Shown here one piece after another: positions 1 to 7,673 of a stretch of 12,107 nucleotides of DNA (within the stretch, counting starts at the first letter, position 1; each line of letters opens with the position of its first letter). A program made the position numbers and the translations under genes. The notes under the pieces were generated by a model. The model saw nothing but the letters and a program-made list of their open reading frames with translations, was not told the DNA's origin and made no database searches. Source of the stretch: Candidatus Rifleibacteriota bacterium (GTDB taxonomy: Bacteria; UBP17; UBA6191; JACPRK01); NCBI GenBank assembly GCA_016213865.1, contig JACQZL010000210.1, positions 1-12,107 on the forward strand, read 5' to 3'.

Positions 1-268
1 GTTCATTCTCTGTCTCGCTCGCAGGCGCCGCGACTCCTCGAGCCTCCCTCGTCTTGTCATCCGATGGACGTCGCTACTCACGGGCTCTCTTTCTCTGTGG
101 CTCTGTGGCTCTGTGGCTCCGTGTCTCTGTGTCGAAGAGCCATGCCAGGGCCTTTCCAACCGGCGTGGGACCACCTGCCAGACACGCACCCCTGGGCGGC
201 CAGGGCCCTTGACGTCCGTCGACGGCTGACCGTAACATCGCCTTCCCGGCGGTCGCCCGGCAGATCCC
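1..268. other. Left-edge spacer with no gene supported
   Basis: No convincing gene is seen here. The first 60 bases show nothing recognisable and could be the tail of a spacer that continues outside the window. The only clear structure is the block of tandem octamers at 93-132, listed separately. In-frame stops at 227-229 and 233-235 separate this stretch from the downstream glycosidase gene. No promoter stands out. Confidence 0.5.
93..132. repeat. Five tandem octamers (CTCTGTGG type)
   Basis: Five 8-bp units lie head to tail with no gap: CTCTGTGG at 93-100, 101-108 and 109-116, then CTCCGTGT at 117-124 and CTCTGTGT at 125-132. The 8-bp period is seen directly. Reading frames across it give low-complexity Ser/Leu/Cys/Val strings that are not real protein. 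Other spacers in this window show the same period with different words. Confidence 0.85.
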
Positions 269-1825
269 ATGCGAGTTGCTCGAAGTCTCGAAGAGAAGGT
301 CGGCCAGCTCTTCCATTTCGGCTACGTCGGCGCCGAGCCCACGGAAGAGATCCGCGGACTGCTCGCCGAGCGCCACGTGGGCGGGGTCATCCTCTTCGGC
401 CGCAACTTCCGCGACGCCGAGCACCTGACCGCATTGACGGCGCAGTTGCAGTCGATGGCCCTTGGCCCGCTCTTCTTCAGCGCCGACCAGGAAGGAGGCA
501 GCGTCCTGCGGGTGCGCCGGGGCGGGACGCTCTTTCCGTCGAACCGCGCCGCCGGGCGGCTCGGCCCCACGGCCGCACGGGAGCTGGGCCGCATGTGCGG
601 TCTCGAGATGCGCGCGACGGGGCTGAACATCGACTTCGCACCCGTCCTGGACATCAACGACCCCGACAACCCGGGGATCGGCATCCGCTCGTTCGGAGAG
701 ACCGTCGAGGAGGTCAGCTCCTGCGGGCGCGCGTGGGTGGAAGGGCTGCAATCCGCCGGAGTGGTGGCGACGGCCAAGCACTACCCCGGCAAGGGGGCCG
801 CGAGAAAGGACGCGCACCTGGCGCTTCCGGTCATCGCCAAGTCCCGGGCCGAACTGGAGGACTGGGAGCTCCGACCCTTCCGGGAGGTCTTCGATGCCGG
901 CTGTCTGGCCGCGATGACCAGCCACTGCGTCTACCCGGCCCTGGACGAGAGGCCGGCGACGCTCTCGCGCCAGGTGCTGACGGGGCTGCTGCGAGAGGAG
1001 ATGGGCTTTCGCGGCCTGCTGGTCACCGACGACCTGGCCATGGGAGCGATCGCCCAGGACCGCGACGCACCGACGGCCGCGCTGGAGGCCTTCGCCGCCG
1101 GGGCCGACCAGATCCTCATCTGCCGAAACCTGGAGCGGCAAGAGGGTGCCCTCGACCGCATCCTCGAGGCCTTGCGGACGGGCACCGTGCCCATGAGCCG
1201 GCTGGACGAGAGCCTGGAACGTATCGAGTGCGTGAAGGACTGGGTGGCCCGCCAGGTCCCGGCGCCCGAACCGATCGCCCTGCTCCATGCCCGACACGCC
1301 CCGATCGTGCAGGACCTGTGCGACCGGGCGGTCGAGGTGCTCCGCGATCGCGAGCGTCTGCTGCCGCTTCGCTGGCGGGGGCCTCGTCTCCTGGTCGTCT
1401 TCCCGGCGATGGATATCCTGACGCCGGTCGAGGAGCGGACCGACGGCGACCAGCGGTTCGTCGCGGCCTTCCTGGAACGACTCGGAGGCGCCAGGCTGCT
1501 CCGCTACGATCCCCGGGAGCCGGCACTCGACTCGGCCGACGCCCAGGGACTCCTGGACGCGGTCGACCAGGTCCTGGTCTTCTCGGTGAACGCCCATCTG
1601 CACGCGGGCCAGACCCGGATGCTGCAGACCCTGGCGAGCCGGTTCGGAGAGTCGATGGTACTCGTCGCCCTCAGAAACGCGTACGATGAACGGCTGGTCC
1701 CCCAGGTCGGGACGGTCGTCGCCACGTACGGGTTTCTCGACAATGCGCTCGAGGCCGGCGCCCGGACGCTGCTCGGCCCGCACCTTCTTCCGACCTTAAC
1801 TCGTGACCGGAGAGACACGCCATGA
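269..1825 (+). CDS. nagZ: GH3 beta-N-acetylhexosaminidase, NagZ-like, two-domain
   Basis: Predicted glycoside hydrolase family 3 enzyme that removes N-acetylglucosamine from muropeptides or chitin-type sugars in cell-wall recycling. No signal peptide is visible, so it is probably cytoplasmic. The TIM-barrel domain covers about residues 1-320. It has the GH3 ADQEGG motif at 72-77, the Asp181-Ala-His183 pair where NagZ enzymes keep their acid/base dyad, and VTDDLAMG with Asp254 at the nucleophile position. Residues from about 330 to 518 look like the second domain found in Bacillus-type NagZ, with a conserved ALRNAYD stretch. The usual KHFPGHGD loop is altered to KHYPGKGA. ATG at 269 is the only possible start, because stops lie in frame at 227 and 233 and no other start codon follows. 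The ribosome site is weak. The stop overlaps the trxB start by four bases, so the two genes are probably cotranscribed. The exact sugar substrate is inferred from the family. Confidence 0.88.
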   Translation: MRVARSLEEKVGQLFHFGYVGAEPTEEIRGLLAERHVGGVILFGRNFRDAEHLTALTAQLQSMALGPLFFSADQEGGSVLRVRRGGTLFPSNRAAGRLGPTAARELGRMCGLEMRATGLNIDFAPVLDINDPDNPGIGIRSFGETVEEVSSCGRAWVEGLQSAGVVATAKHYPGKGAARKDAHLALPVIAKSRAELEDWELRPFREVFDAGCLAAMTSHCVYPALDERPATLSRQVLTGLLREEMGFRGLLVTDDLAMGAIAQDRDAPTAALEAFAAGADQILICRNLERQEGALDRILEALRTGTVPMSRLDESLERIECVKDWVARQVPAPEPIALLHARHAPIVQDLCDRAVEVLRDRERLLPLRWRGPRLLVVFPAMDILTPVEERTDGDQRFVAAFLERLGGARLLRYDPREPALDSADAQGLLDAVDQVLVFSVNAHLHAGQTRMLQTLASRFGESMVLVALRNAYDERLVPQVGTVVATYGFLDNALEAGARTLLGPHLLPTLTRDRRDTP

Positions 1826-2766
1826 AAGACACCACCAACGGACTCCAGAAAGTGATCATCGTCGGAAGCGGTCCCGCGGGACTGACCGCGGCGATCTACG
1901 CGGCCCGGGCCAATCTCCGGCCGCTGGTCCTGGAGGGCAACGAGCCCGGAGGGCAGCTCACCACCACCACGGACGTCGAGAACTACCCGGGATTTCCGGA
2001 GGGCATCCAGGGCCCCGAGTTGATGGTGATGCTGCGAAAGCAGGCCGAGCGCTTCGGCGCCGTCTGCGTCAAGGAGTCGGCCGCGTCGGTCGACCTCTCG
2101 CAGAGACCGTTCGCCGTACGGTACGCGGACCAGGACGTGCGCGCTCATGCGCTGATAGCCGCCACGGGCGCCTCCGCGCGCTACATCGGCCTTCCCAGCG
2201 AGCAGGCCCTGCGCAACAAGGGCGTCAGCGCCTGCGCGACCTGCGACGGGTTCTTCTTCCGGGGAAAGCGCGTGGCGGTCGTCGGCGGCGGCGACACGGC
2301 GATGGAAGAGGCGACCTTCCTGACGCGCTTCTGCACGCGGGTCTTCGTCGTCCACCGCCGAGACAAGCTGCGCGCCAGCCGCGTCATGCAAGAGCGCGCC
2401 CTGGCCAACCCGAAGATCGAGCTCGTCTGGAACTCCGTGGTGACCGAGGTCCTGGACGTCCAGAAGGGCGAGGTGACCGGCCTGCGGCTGCGCAACCTCC
2501 AGACCGGCGAGGACTCGCTCCTCGAGGTCGGCGGACTCTTCGTCGCCATCGGGCACGAGCCCAACACGGCGCTCTTCAAGGGCCAGCTCGAGATGAACGA
2601 GGTCGGCTACCTGCTGGCCAGCGATCGCACCCACACGAACGTCGAGGGAGTCTTCGCCTGCGGGGACTGCGCCGACTTCCGCTACCGCCAGGCCATCACC
2701 GCGGCCGGGACGGGCTGCCAGGCCGCGATGGAGGCGGCCTGGTACCTCGAAGAACACGGGCTCTGA
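1822..2766 (+). CDS. trxB: Thioredoxin reductase
   Basis: FAD-dependent thioredoxin-disulfide reductase of about the usual length (314 residues). It passes electrons from NADPH through FAD and a redox disulfide to thioredoxin in the cytoplasm. Visible motifs, in order: FAD-binding GSGPAG at 15-20, GGQL and the ENYPGFP segment at 43-59, the redox-active CATC at 138-141 followed by DG, NADPH-binding GGGDTA at 155-160, HRRDKLRA at 178-185 (the basic patch that selects NADPH), and the C-terminal FAD motif ACGD around 279-282 followed by the YRQAITAAGTGC stretch. The start overlaps the glycosidase stop as ATGA, with GGAGA at 1809-1813 as ribosome site. The FAD motif reads GDCAD where GDVxD is common, a conservative difference. 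No thioredoxin gene is next to it. The identification is firm. Confidence 0.96.
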   Translation: MKDTTNGLQKVIIVGSGPAGLTAAIYAARANLRPLVLEGNEPGGQLTTTTDVENYPGFPEGIQGPELMVMLRKQAERFGAVCVKESAASVDLSQRPFAVRYADQDVRAHALIAATGASARYIGLPSEQALRNKGVSACATCDGFFFRGKRVAVVGGGDTAMEEATFLTRFCTRVFVVHRRDKLRASRVMQERALANPKIELVWNSVVTEVLDVQKGEVTGLRLRNLQTGEDSLLEVGGLFVAIGHEPNTALFKGQLEMNEVGYLLASDRTHTNVEGVFACGDCADFRYRQAITAAGTGCQAAMEAAWYLEEHGL

Positions 2767-2811
2767 GCCGAGCTTCGCGCCACACGGGGCGCTGCCGGGC
2801 AGAAGGACGGG

Positions 2812-2877
2812 CAACAGGGAACAGGGAACAGGAAACGGAACGGGCAACAGGCCAGGTGGTGTCCTTGCGTTTCCTGT
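2812..2877. repeat. Heptamer repeat CAACAGG/GAACAGG with inverted arm
   Basis: CAACAGG at 2812-2818 is followed by GAACAGG at 2819-2825 and 2826-2832, two shortened 6-bp versions at 2833-2844, and CAACAGG again at 2845-2851. The 9-mer ACAGGAAAC at 2828-2836 has its exact reverse complement at 2869-2877, with 32 bases between them. It is a low-complexity intergenic repeat and gives Phe/Pro/Val/Cys-rich false reading frames on the minus strand. Confidence 0.75.
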
Positions 2878-2968
2878 CTCCTGTCGAGCAAGTGAACGCC
2901 AGGTCAGCGCATGGGGTGGGCTAAGGGTCCCGGCAAAGTCCTCGAAATGGACTTCGGCAACCCGATTT

Positions 2969-3038
2969 CGTCACCCCCGCGAAAGCGGGGGTCCAGGATC
3001 GATGCGACCCCTGGATTCCCGCTTTCGCGGGAATGACG
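2969..3038. repeat. Inverted pair of REP-like palindromes
   Basis: Two 29-base units face each other across a 12-base spacer (2998-3009). The left unit is 2969-2997 and the right unit, read on the minus strand, is 3038-3010. Each forms an 8-bp stem closed by a GAAA tetraloop on its own strand: 2973-2980 with 2985-2992, and 3015-3022 with 3027-3034. The units match at 25 of 29 positions. The four differences are two paired changes that keep the stem, CC/GG on the left and TT/AA on the right. The core resembles the ATTCCC...GGGAAT palindromes (such as Neisseria dRS3) and similar REP elements scattered in many bacteria. No transposase or RAYT gene is in the window. Confidence 0.88.
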
Positions 3039-3202
3039 ACTTTGTCCGCGACCCTGGGGGTGGGTTCCCCCCACTACCCGCCAGCGAGGGGATCTGTTAC
3101 CCTGACCCGCGCGCACCCATGCCCCCCACGACTCGGGGACCACACCATGCCCCGCGGTGACTCGCCGCCGGAGCACCGAACCTGCTGGAGGACTGCAAGC
3201 CC

Positions 3203-4528
3203 ATGTCGAAGACCGTCGAGCATGTCCTGGGAATCATGGACCCGAACAGCCTCTCGTTCCGAGCGGCGCTGGAAGGGCTCTTTTCGCACCTGAAGCCTGA
3301 ACTGAAGGTCGGCAATGCTGTTCATGGCTTCCGCACGCGCCGCATCTTCTGCCGTCCGTACCTGACCACGGGCGCCGAGAGCGACTGCTCGGCCATCGTC
3401 AACCGCGGGGCGCACTGGAACCCGCATTTCAACAGCTACTTCCAGATCGTCGCTCCCACGGTCTACCTGCTCAACGACATGGTGAGCTTCAAGGCGATCG
3501 ACAAGAATACCGGCTACGGCCACATGTACAACCTGGGCCTGAATGTCCCCAGGACGGTCGCCATCCCGCAAAAGGACTACACTGACCTGAAGAAGAGCCC
3601 GACCATCGACGCCGAGCTCACTTTCAGCGAGCACGAGATGTTCGACCTGGCCGAGCTGGGCGAGGAGGTCGGCTATCCGGCGTTCCTCAAGCCCCAGGAC
3701 GGCGGCGGCTGGGTCGGCGTCAAGCGGGTCGAGAACTTCGAGGAGTTCCAGAAGGCCTACGACGAGTCCGGCCAGCGGCCCCAGAACCTGCAGGCCGCCG
3801 TCGACTATCGCGAGTTCGTCCGGACGGTGGGCGTGGGCCCGCAGACGCTGCCGATGCACTACAACGCCAAGGCGCCCTACTCGCACCAGCGCTACCTGCG
3901 CAGCGAGAACCAGGCCGTGGCCTTCAACTGGTTGTCGCCCGAGGAGGACTGGGAAGTCCGGGCCATGACCAAGCTGATCAATGCCTTCTATGGGTGGGAT
4001 CACAACAGTTGCGAGGCCCTCCTCGGCAACGACGGCAAGATCTACCCGATCGACTTCTGCAACGCCTACCCGGACTCGAACCTGATCAGCCTCCACTTCT
4101 ACTTCCCGGATCTGGTCAAGGCGATGACTCGCTGGCTGATGTTCGTCAGCATCACGGGCACCAACAAGAAGCTCTCGTTCTCGTACGACTGGAGGCGTTA
4201 CTTCCAGGTCCGCGACGAGGCGAACGCGAAGGGCTGGGACTTCAAGACCCGCCTCAAGAAGTTCGAAGACTTGGCCGACGAGCACTTCCAGAAGGCCCGC
4301 TTCGAGAAGTTCGTCCAGGAAGAGCTGGGCGGCGAGCAGTTCGACAAGCACTGCCTGGAGTTCTTCGAGAGCGAGCGGTTCGACGACATCCTGGTCCGTC
4401 AGGTCGACCGCTACTTCAAGGTCAAGGAAGAGGTGCCCGAGCAACTGGCCCACTACCGAGGCATTCACGCGTTCTGGTGCCAGTGCGAGCGCAACCGCCT
4501 GGCCGGCGGCGAAGCGGCGAAGTCCTGA
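3203..4528 (+). CDS. ATP-grasp family protein of unknown substrate
   Basis: A 441-residue protein with the ATP-grasp fold, a family that mostly joins a carboxylate to an amine or thiol through an acyl-phosphate using ATP and Mg. Residues about 80-125 resemble the lead-in to the fold (a ND.VS.KAIDK stretch, then LGLNVPRT). The ATP-binding strand and glycine-rich loop are YPAFLKPQDGGGWVGV at 158-173, with Lys163 as the expected phosphate contact. Candidate Mg ligands are Glu271 and the IDFCNAYPD segment, Asp284 and Asn287. Residues about 325-441 are charged and helical, with no domain I recognise. There is no signal peptide or membrane segment, so it is probably cytoplasmic. The ribosome site GGAGGA at 3187-3192 supports ATG at 3203. 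I cannot assign a substrate, and its neighbours do not suggest one. The fold call is fairly secure; any specific ligase name would be a guess. Confidence 0.85.
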   Translation: MSKTVEHVLGIMDPNSLSFRAALEGLFSHLKPELKVGNAVHGFRTRRIFCRPYLTTGAESDCSAIVNRGAHWNPHFNSYFQIVAPTVYLLNDMVSFKAIDKNTGYGHMYNLGLNVPRTVAIPQKDYTDLKKSPTIDAELTFSEHEMFDLAELGEEVGYPAFLKPQDGGGWVGVKRVENFEEFQKAYDESGQRPQNLQAAVDYREFVRTVGVGPQTLPMHYNAKAPYSHQRYLRSENQAVAFNWLSPEEDWEVRAMTKLINAFYGWDHNSCEALLGNDGKIYPIDFCNAYPDSNLISLHFYFPDLVKAMTRWLMFVSITGTNKKLSFSYDWRRYFQVRDEANAKGWDFKTRLKKFEDLADEHFQKARFEKFVQEELGGEQFDKHCLEFFESERFDDILVRQVDRYFKVKEEVPEQLAHYRGIHAFWCQCERNRLAGGEAAKS

Positions 4529-4561
4529 GCGCTCGTTCGCCCTCCTGTCCGCGGGTCGCTC

Positions 4562-4588
4562 CCGGCGGCCGGCTGTGACCACCGCCGG
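4562..4588 (+). terminator. GC-rich hairpin after the ATP-grasp gene
   Basis: CCGGCGG at 4562-4568 pairs perfectly with CCGCCGG at 4582-4588 across a 13-base loop, 34 bases after the stop of the ATP-grasp gene. No T-run follows, so it is at best a candidate terminator or RNA-stabilising hairpin. If it works as a terminator, the downstream TPR gene has its own promoter in the 120-bp gap. Confidence 0.3.
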
Positions 4589-4648
4589 CGGCGATCCGCG
4601 GGTCTCCCGCGTCACGCTTTCCTCGCACCCCGGCAAAGGAGCAGTGCC

Positions 4649-7594
4649 ATGATCGGTCGGTCGAAGCCCTACATGAGCCGTGGCCTCTGGATTTCGGGCG
4701 CAGTCGCGCTCCTGGCCTTGCTGGCGTTGCTTCTCACCCCGGCGGCGAGCGCCCAGGAGCCGAGCGACGATCCTGCCGCCGGTCAGACCGTCTCGGAGGC
4801 GACCGTTGTGCCGGGGCCCGAGGATCGCCAGCGACAGGCGGCCGATCTGACTGACGCCGTGATGGTCCTGTACCGCCAGGGCCGTTTCGACGGCGCGCTC
4901 TCGGCAGGCAAGGCTGCCCTCGAGCTGCGCCGCAAGGCCCATGGCCCGGTCCACGCCGACGTCGCCCGCGCCCAGGCCCTCGTCGGCGAAGTGCTGCATG
5001 CGCAGGGCTCTCTCGACCAGGCCCGGCCCTACAAGGAGCAGGCCCTCGCCACGTACGAGAAGCTCTTTGGCCCGAACCACCCGGACGTTGCCCAGGCCGC
5101 CAACAACCTGGCCGAACTGCTCCTCGAGACGGCGGCCTACGCCGAGGCCAGGCCCCTGTTCGACCGTGCTCTCTCGGCCAGGCGCAAGGTGCTGGGCGCG
5201 AACCACCCCGATGTCGCCAGCACCCTCTGCGGCATCGGCCGCCTTCTCTCGGCCCAAGGGGACGCCGCAGGGGCGCGGGCCCAGTTCGAGAAGGCCCTCG
5301 CGGTCCGCGAGGCGGCCTTCGGGGCCGAGCACCTCGAGGTGGCTGCCACGCTCCTCGAAATGGCAAACGTCTTCTGCTCGATGGGGCAGTACGTCGAAGC
5401 CCGGCCGCTCTACGAACGTTCCCTGGAGATCCGCGAGAAGTCGATGGGCAAGGACCACCTGGACGTCGCCGCCGTCCTGGTCGGATACGGCCGGCTGCTC
5501 GAAGCCCAGGGTAACTTCGCCGACGCCTTGGCTGCGAACCAGAAGGCCCTGGCCATCCGAGAGCGGGGCCTCGGCCCGGAGAGCCGGGAAGTGGCCGTGA
5601 GCCTGATGAGCGTCGCGGGACTGGCGGTTGCTCAGGGCCGTTACGGCGATGCCAAGCCGATGTACGAGCGTGCGCTGCGCATCCGCGAGAAGCTCCTGGG
5701 CAAGGACAGCCCCGAGGTTGCAGCCACACTCGCCGCCTACGGTCGCGTGCTGTCGCTCCAGGCCGACTACGCGGCTGCCCTGTCGGCCTACGAACAGGGC
5801 ATCGGTGCCCACGAGCGGGCGCTGGGCCGCGAGCACGCGGGGCTGGTCGAGCTGCTCTCGGGTCTGGCCGGCGTGCGCCGTCTGCGCGCGGAGTACCTCG
5901 AGGCAATGGCGCTGCTCCAGCGGGCGATGGCGATCGGCCGCAAGTCGTTCGGCCGAGACCATCCGGCCGTCGCGCGCGCGATGCTCGAGCTGGCCGAGGT
6001 CCTCAAGGACCAGGCCGACTATGCCTCGGCCCGCCCTCTGGCCGAACAAGCCCTGGCCATCCTCGAGCGCACCCGGCCCAAGAACCACCCCGACCTCGGG
6101 TTGGCCCTGATCAGCCGCGCGGCTCTGAGCCGGGCCCAGGGCGACCTCGCGGGGGCCCGACCGCTCTCGGAGCAGGCGCTGTCCGTCTTCGAGAGCGCCT
6201 ACGGGAAAGACCACCCGGCCCTTGCCCTGGCGCTCGACGCGGTGGCCGAGCAGCTTCGCGAGCAAGGCGACACCGCGGGGGCCAGGGTCCTGGCCGAACG
6301 CGCGCTGAGCGTCCGGGAACGGGCCCTGGGGCGCGAGCACCCCGACGTCGGCCTGAGCCTCGACAACGTGGGACTGGTCCTGACGGCCCAGGGGCAGCCG
6401 CGCCAGGCGCGTTCGCTCTACGAGCGGGCGCTGGCCATCTGGCAAAAGACCCTGGGGCCCGAGCACCCGACGATGGCAGTGGCCTACCTGCACCTGGGAC
6501 AGGCCCACGAAAGCGAAGGCAACGCCGAGGCCGCCCTGGCCGAGTATCGCAAGGCGCTAGAGGTACGCGAGAAGGCGCTGGGTGAAGACCATCCGGACGT
6601 CGCCCAGACGCTCGTCGCGATCGGCAAGCTGCTCGTGGCGCAGGGCCGTTACCAGGAGGCCCGACCCGAACTGGAGAGGGCGCAGAAGGTGCTGGAGGCT
6701 TCGCTGGGCAAGGACCATCCCGCCCTGGTGCCCTGCCTGGACGCGATCATGGCCATGTGGCGCCACCAGGAGGACTACCGCCAGGCCCGCCCGGTTGCCG
6801 AGCGGGCGCTGGCCATCTGCGAACGCGGGTTGGGGCCGGATCATCTGATGACGGCCACGGCTTCGCTCAACCTGGGCGAGTTGCTGCGGGCGCAAGGGGA
6901 CCGGGCCGCGGCCCGCACCCCGATCGAGCTCGCGCTGGCCATCCGTGAGAAGCGCTTGGGCAAGCAGCATCCTCTGGTGGCCGACGCGCTCGACAGCCTT
7001 GGCTACTTGCTGGTCGACCTCAAGGACTACGTCGCGGCCCGGCCGGTCTTCGATCGTGCCTACGCCCTTCGCGAGCAGGCTCTCGGCGCCGAGCATCCTG
7101 CCGTTGCCGCCAGTCTGGAGAACCTGGCCCAGCTCTTTGTCGCCCTGTCAGATCCGAGCGCCGCGCGGCCGATGCTGGAACGGGCCGTCCAGGTGCGAGA
7201 GAAGGCTCAGGGGGAGACCCACCTGGCACTCGCCGGCAGCCTGGAGAGACTGGCCGACCTGCAAATGGGCCAGAAGGAATACTCGCCGGCGCGAGCGAGC
7301 TACGAGCGGGCCCTGAAGATCCGCGAGCAAGCCCTGGGGATCGAGCACCCCTCCCTGGCTCCCGTCCTCATCGAGCTCTCCGGAGCGGCCTCGGCGCTGG
7401 GCGACCAGGTGCAGGCGCGAACCGAGCTCGAACGGGCCGAATCCGTGCGCAAGAAGGCCCTTGGCCAGCACCACCCGGCGGTGGCCGAGGTCATGGACAA
7501 GCTCTCGGCCATCTGCCAGAAGATGGGCGACCGCCAGGCCGTGGTCTTCTACCAGGAGAAGGCGGCCGAAATCCGGCGCGAGTCGGAGCGGTAG
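4649..7594 (+). CDS. Exported protein of 22 TPR units (kinesin-light-chain type)
   Basis: A 981-residue protein made almost wholly of tetratricopeptide repeats, helical hairpins that serve as protein-binding scaffolds. The N-terminus is a Sec signal peptide: basic start, hydrophobic core at about 12-31, and likely cleavage after Ala-Ser-Ala at 33-35. A short Pro/Glu/Ala linker follows. The repeats run from residue 64 to the end: 21 units of exactly 42 residues (64-105, then every 42 to 945) and a final 36-residue unit (946-981). Typical units show ARPLYERALAIREKxLG followed by HPDVA, the 42-residue kinesin-light-chain class. No enzymatic domain is present. AAAGGAG at 4635-4641 supports ATG at 4649; Met9 is a possible alternative start. 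The ligand is unknown. The product is probably periplasmic or surface-located and acts as an assembly scaffold. Although it follows the ATP-grasp gene, a hairpin and 120 bp separate them. Confidence 0.92.
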   Translation: MIGRSKPYMSRGLWISGAVALLALLALLLTPAASAQEPSDDPAAGQTVSEATVVPGPEDRQRQAADLTDAVMVLYRQGRFDGALSAGKAALELRRKAHGPVHADVARAQALVGEVLHAQGSLDQARPYKEQALATYEKLFGPNHPDVAQAANNLAELLLETAAYAEARPLFDRALSARRKVLGANHPDVASTLCGIGRLLSAQGDAAGARAQFEKALAVREAAFGAEHLEVAATLLEMANVFCSMGQYVEARPLYERSLEIREKSMGKDHLDVAAVLVGYGRLLEAQGNFADALAANQKALAIRERGLGPESREVAVSLMSVAGLAVAQGRYGDAKPMYERALRIREKLLGKDSPEVAATLAAYGRVLSLQADYAAALSAYEQGIGAHERALGREHAGLVELLSGLAGVRRLRAEYLEAMALLQRAMAIGRKSFGRDHPAVARAMLELAEVLKDQADYASARPLAEQALAILERTRPKNHPDLGLALISRAALSRAQGDLAGARPLSEQALSVFESAYGKDHPALALALDAVAEQLREQGDTAGARVLAERALSVRERALGREHPDVGLSLDNVGLVLTAQGQPRQARSLYERALAIWQKTLGPEHPTMAVAYLHLGQAHESEGNAEAALAEYRKALEVREKALGEDHPDVAQTLVAIGKLLVAQGRYQEARPELERAQKVLEASLGKDHPALVPCLDAIMAMWRHQEDYRQARPVAERALAICERGLGPDHLMTATASLNLGELLRAQGDRAAARTPIELALAIREKRLGKQHPLVADALDSLGYLLVDLKDYVAARPVFDRAYALREQALGAEHPAVAASLENLAQLFVALSDPSAARPMLERAVQVREKAQGETHLALAGSLERLADLQMGQKEYSPARASYERALKIREQALGIEHPSLAPVLIELSGAASALGDQVQARTELERAESVRKKALGQHHPAVAEVMDKLSAICQKMGDRQAVVFYQEKAAEIRRESER

Positions 7595-7632
7595 CGAGGG
7601 CCCGGGACGTGGGGCCGTTCCGGAGCCCTCGC
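7594..7632 (+). terminator. Strong hairpin at the TPR gene stop codon
   Basis: The stem starts on the last base of the stop codon. 7594-7601 (GCGAGGGC) pairs with 7625-7632 (GCCCTCGC), and 7602-7609 pairs with 7616-7623 with one G-T pair. This gives 16 pairs with a single bulged A at 7624 and a six-base loop at 7610-7615. There is no following T-run, so it may be a non-canonical terminator or an mRNA 3' stabiliser for the long TPR message. Confidence 0.5.
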
Positions 7633-7673
7633 CTGTGTCGGGGAGCGACGACGGATCCTGGGGAAGAGGAACC

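Larger units (their letters stand above)
2767..3202. other. 436-bp spacer with two repeat types
   Basis: No real gene is supported between trxB and the ATP-grasp gene. The spacer holds, in order: a small GC hairpin (2777-2781 with 2788-2792, no T-run), a heptamer repeat (2812-2851) with an inverted arm at 2869-2877, an inverted pair of REP-like palindromes (2969-3038), and a short G-run/C-run palindrome (3060-3064 with 3070-3074). Open frames on the minus strand are only translations of these repeats. No clear promoter for the downstream gene was found. Confidence 0.7.

Noticed and set aside
64..1689. Plus-strand frame of about 541 codons overlapping the glycosidase
   Set aside because: It is Arg/Gly/Pro-rich with no motif, begins in repeat DNA, and competes with a clear GH3 protein in another frame.
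74..1783. Minus-strand frame of about 569 codons opposite the glycosidase
   Set aside because: It is codon-aligned shadow of the GH3 gene, and its C-terminal end is only a translation of the octamer repeat at 93-132.
1504..2847. Minus-strand frame of about 447 codons opposite trxB
   Set aside because: It is codon-aligned shadow of trxB, starting in the heptamer repeat.
2904..3176. Minus-strand 90-codon frame across the REP-like pair
   Set aside because: Its SRESGNPG and LDPRFRGGDE strings are the well-known false translation of such palindromes.
3074..6508. Minus-strand open frame of about 1144 codons under the ATP-grasp and TPR genes
   Set aside because: Its codons lie exactly opposite the codons of both sense genes. 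Stops would need sense TTA, CTA or TCA, which are rare in this high-GC coding DNA, so a long open frame is expected. It has no domain, crosses a spacer, and its sequence mirrors the TPR periodicity.
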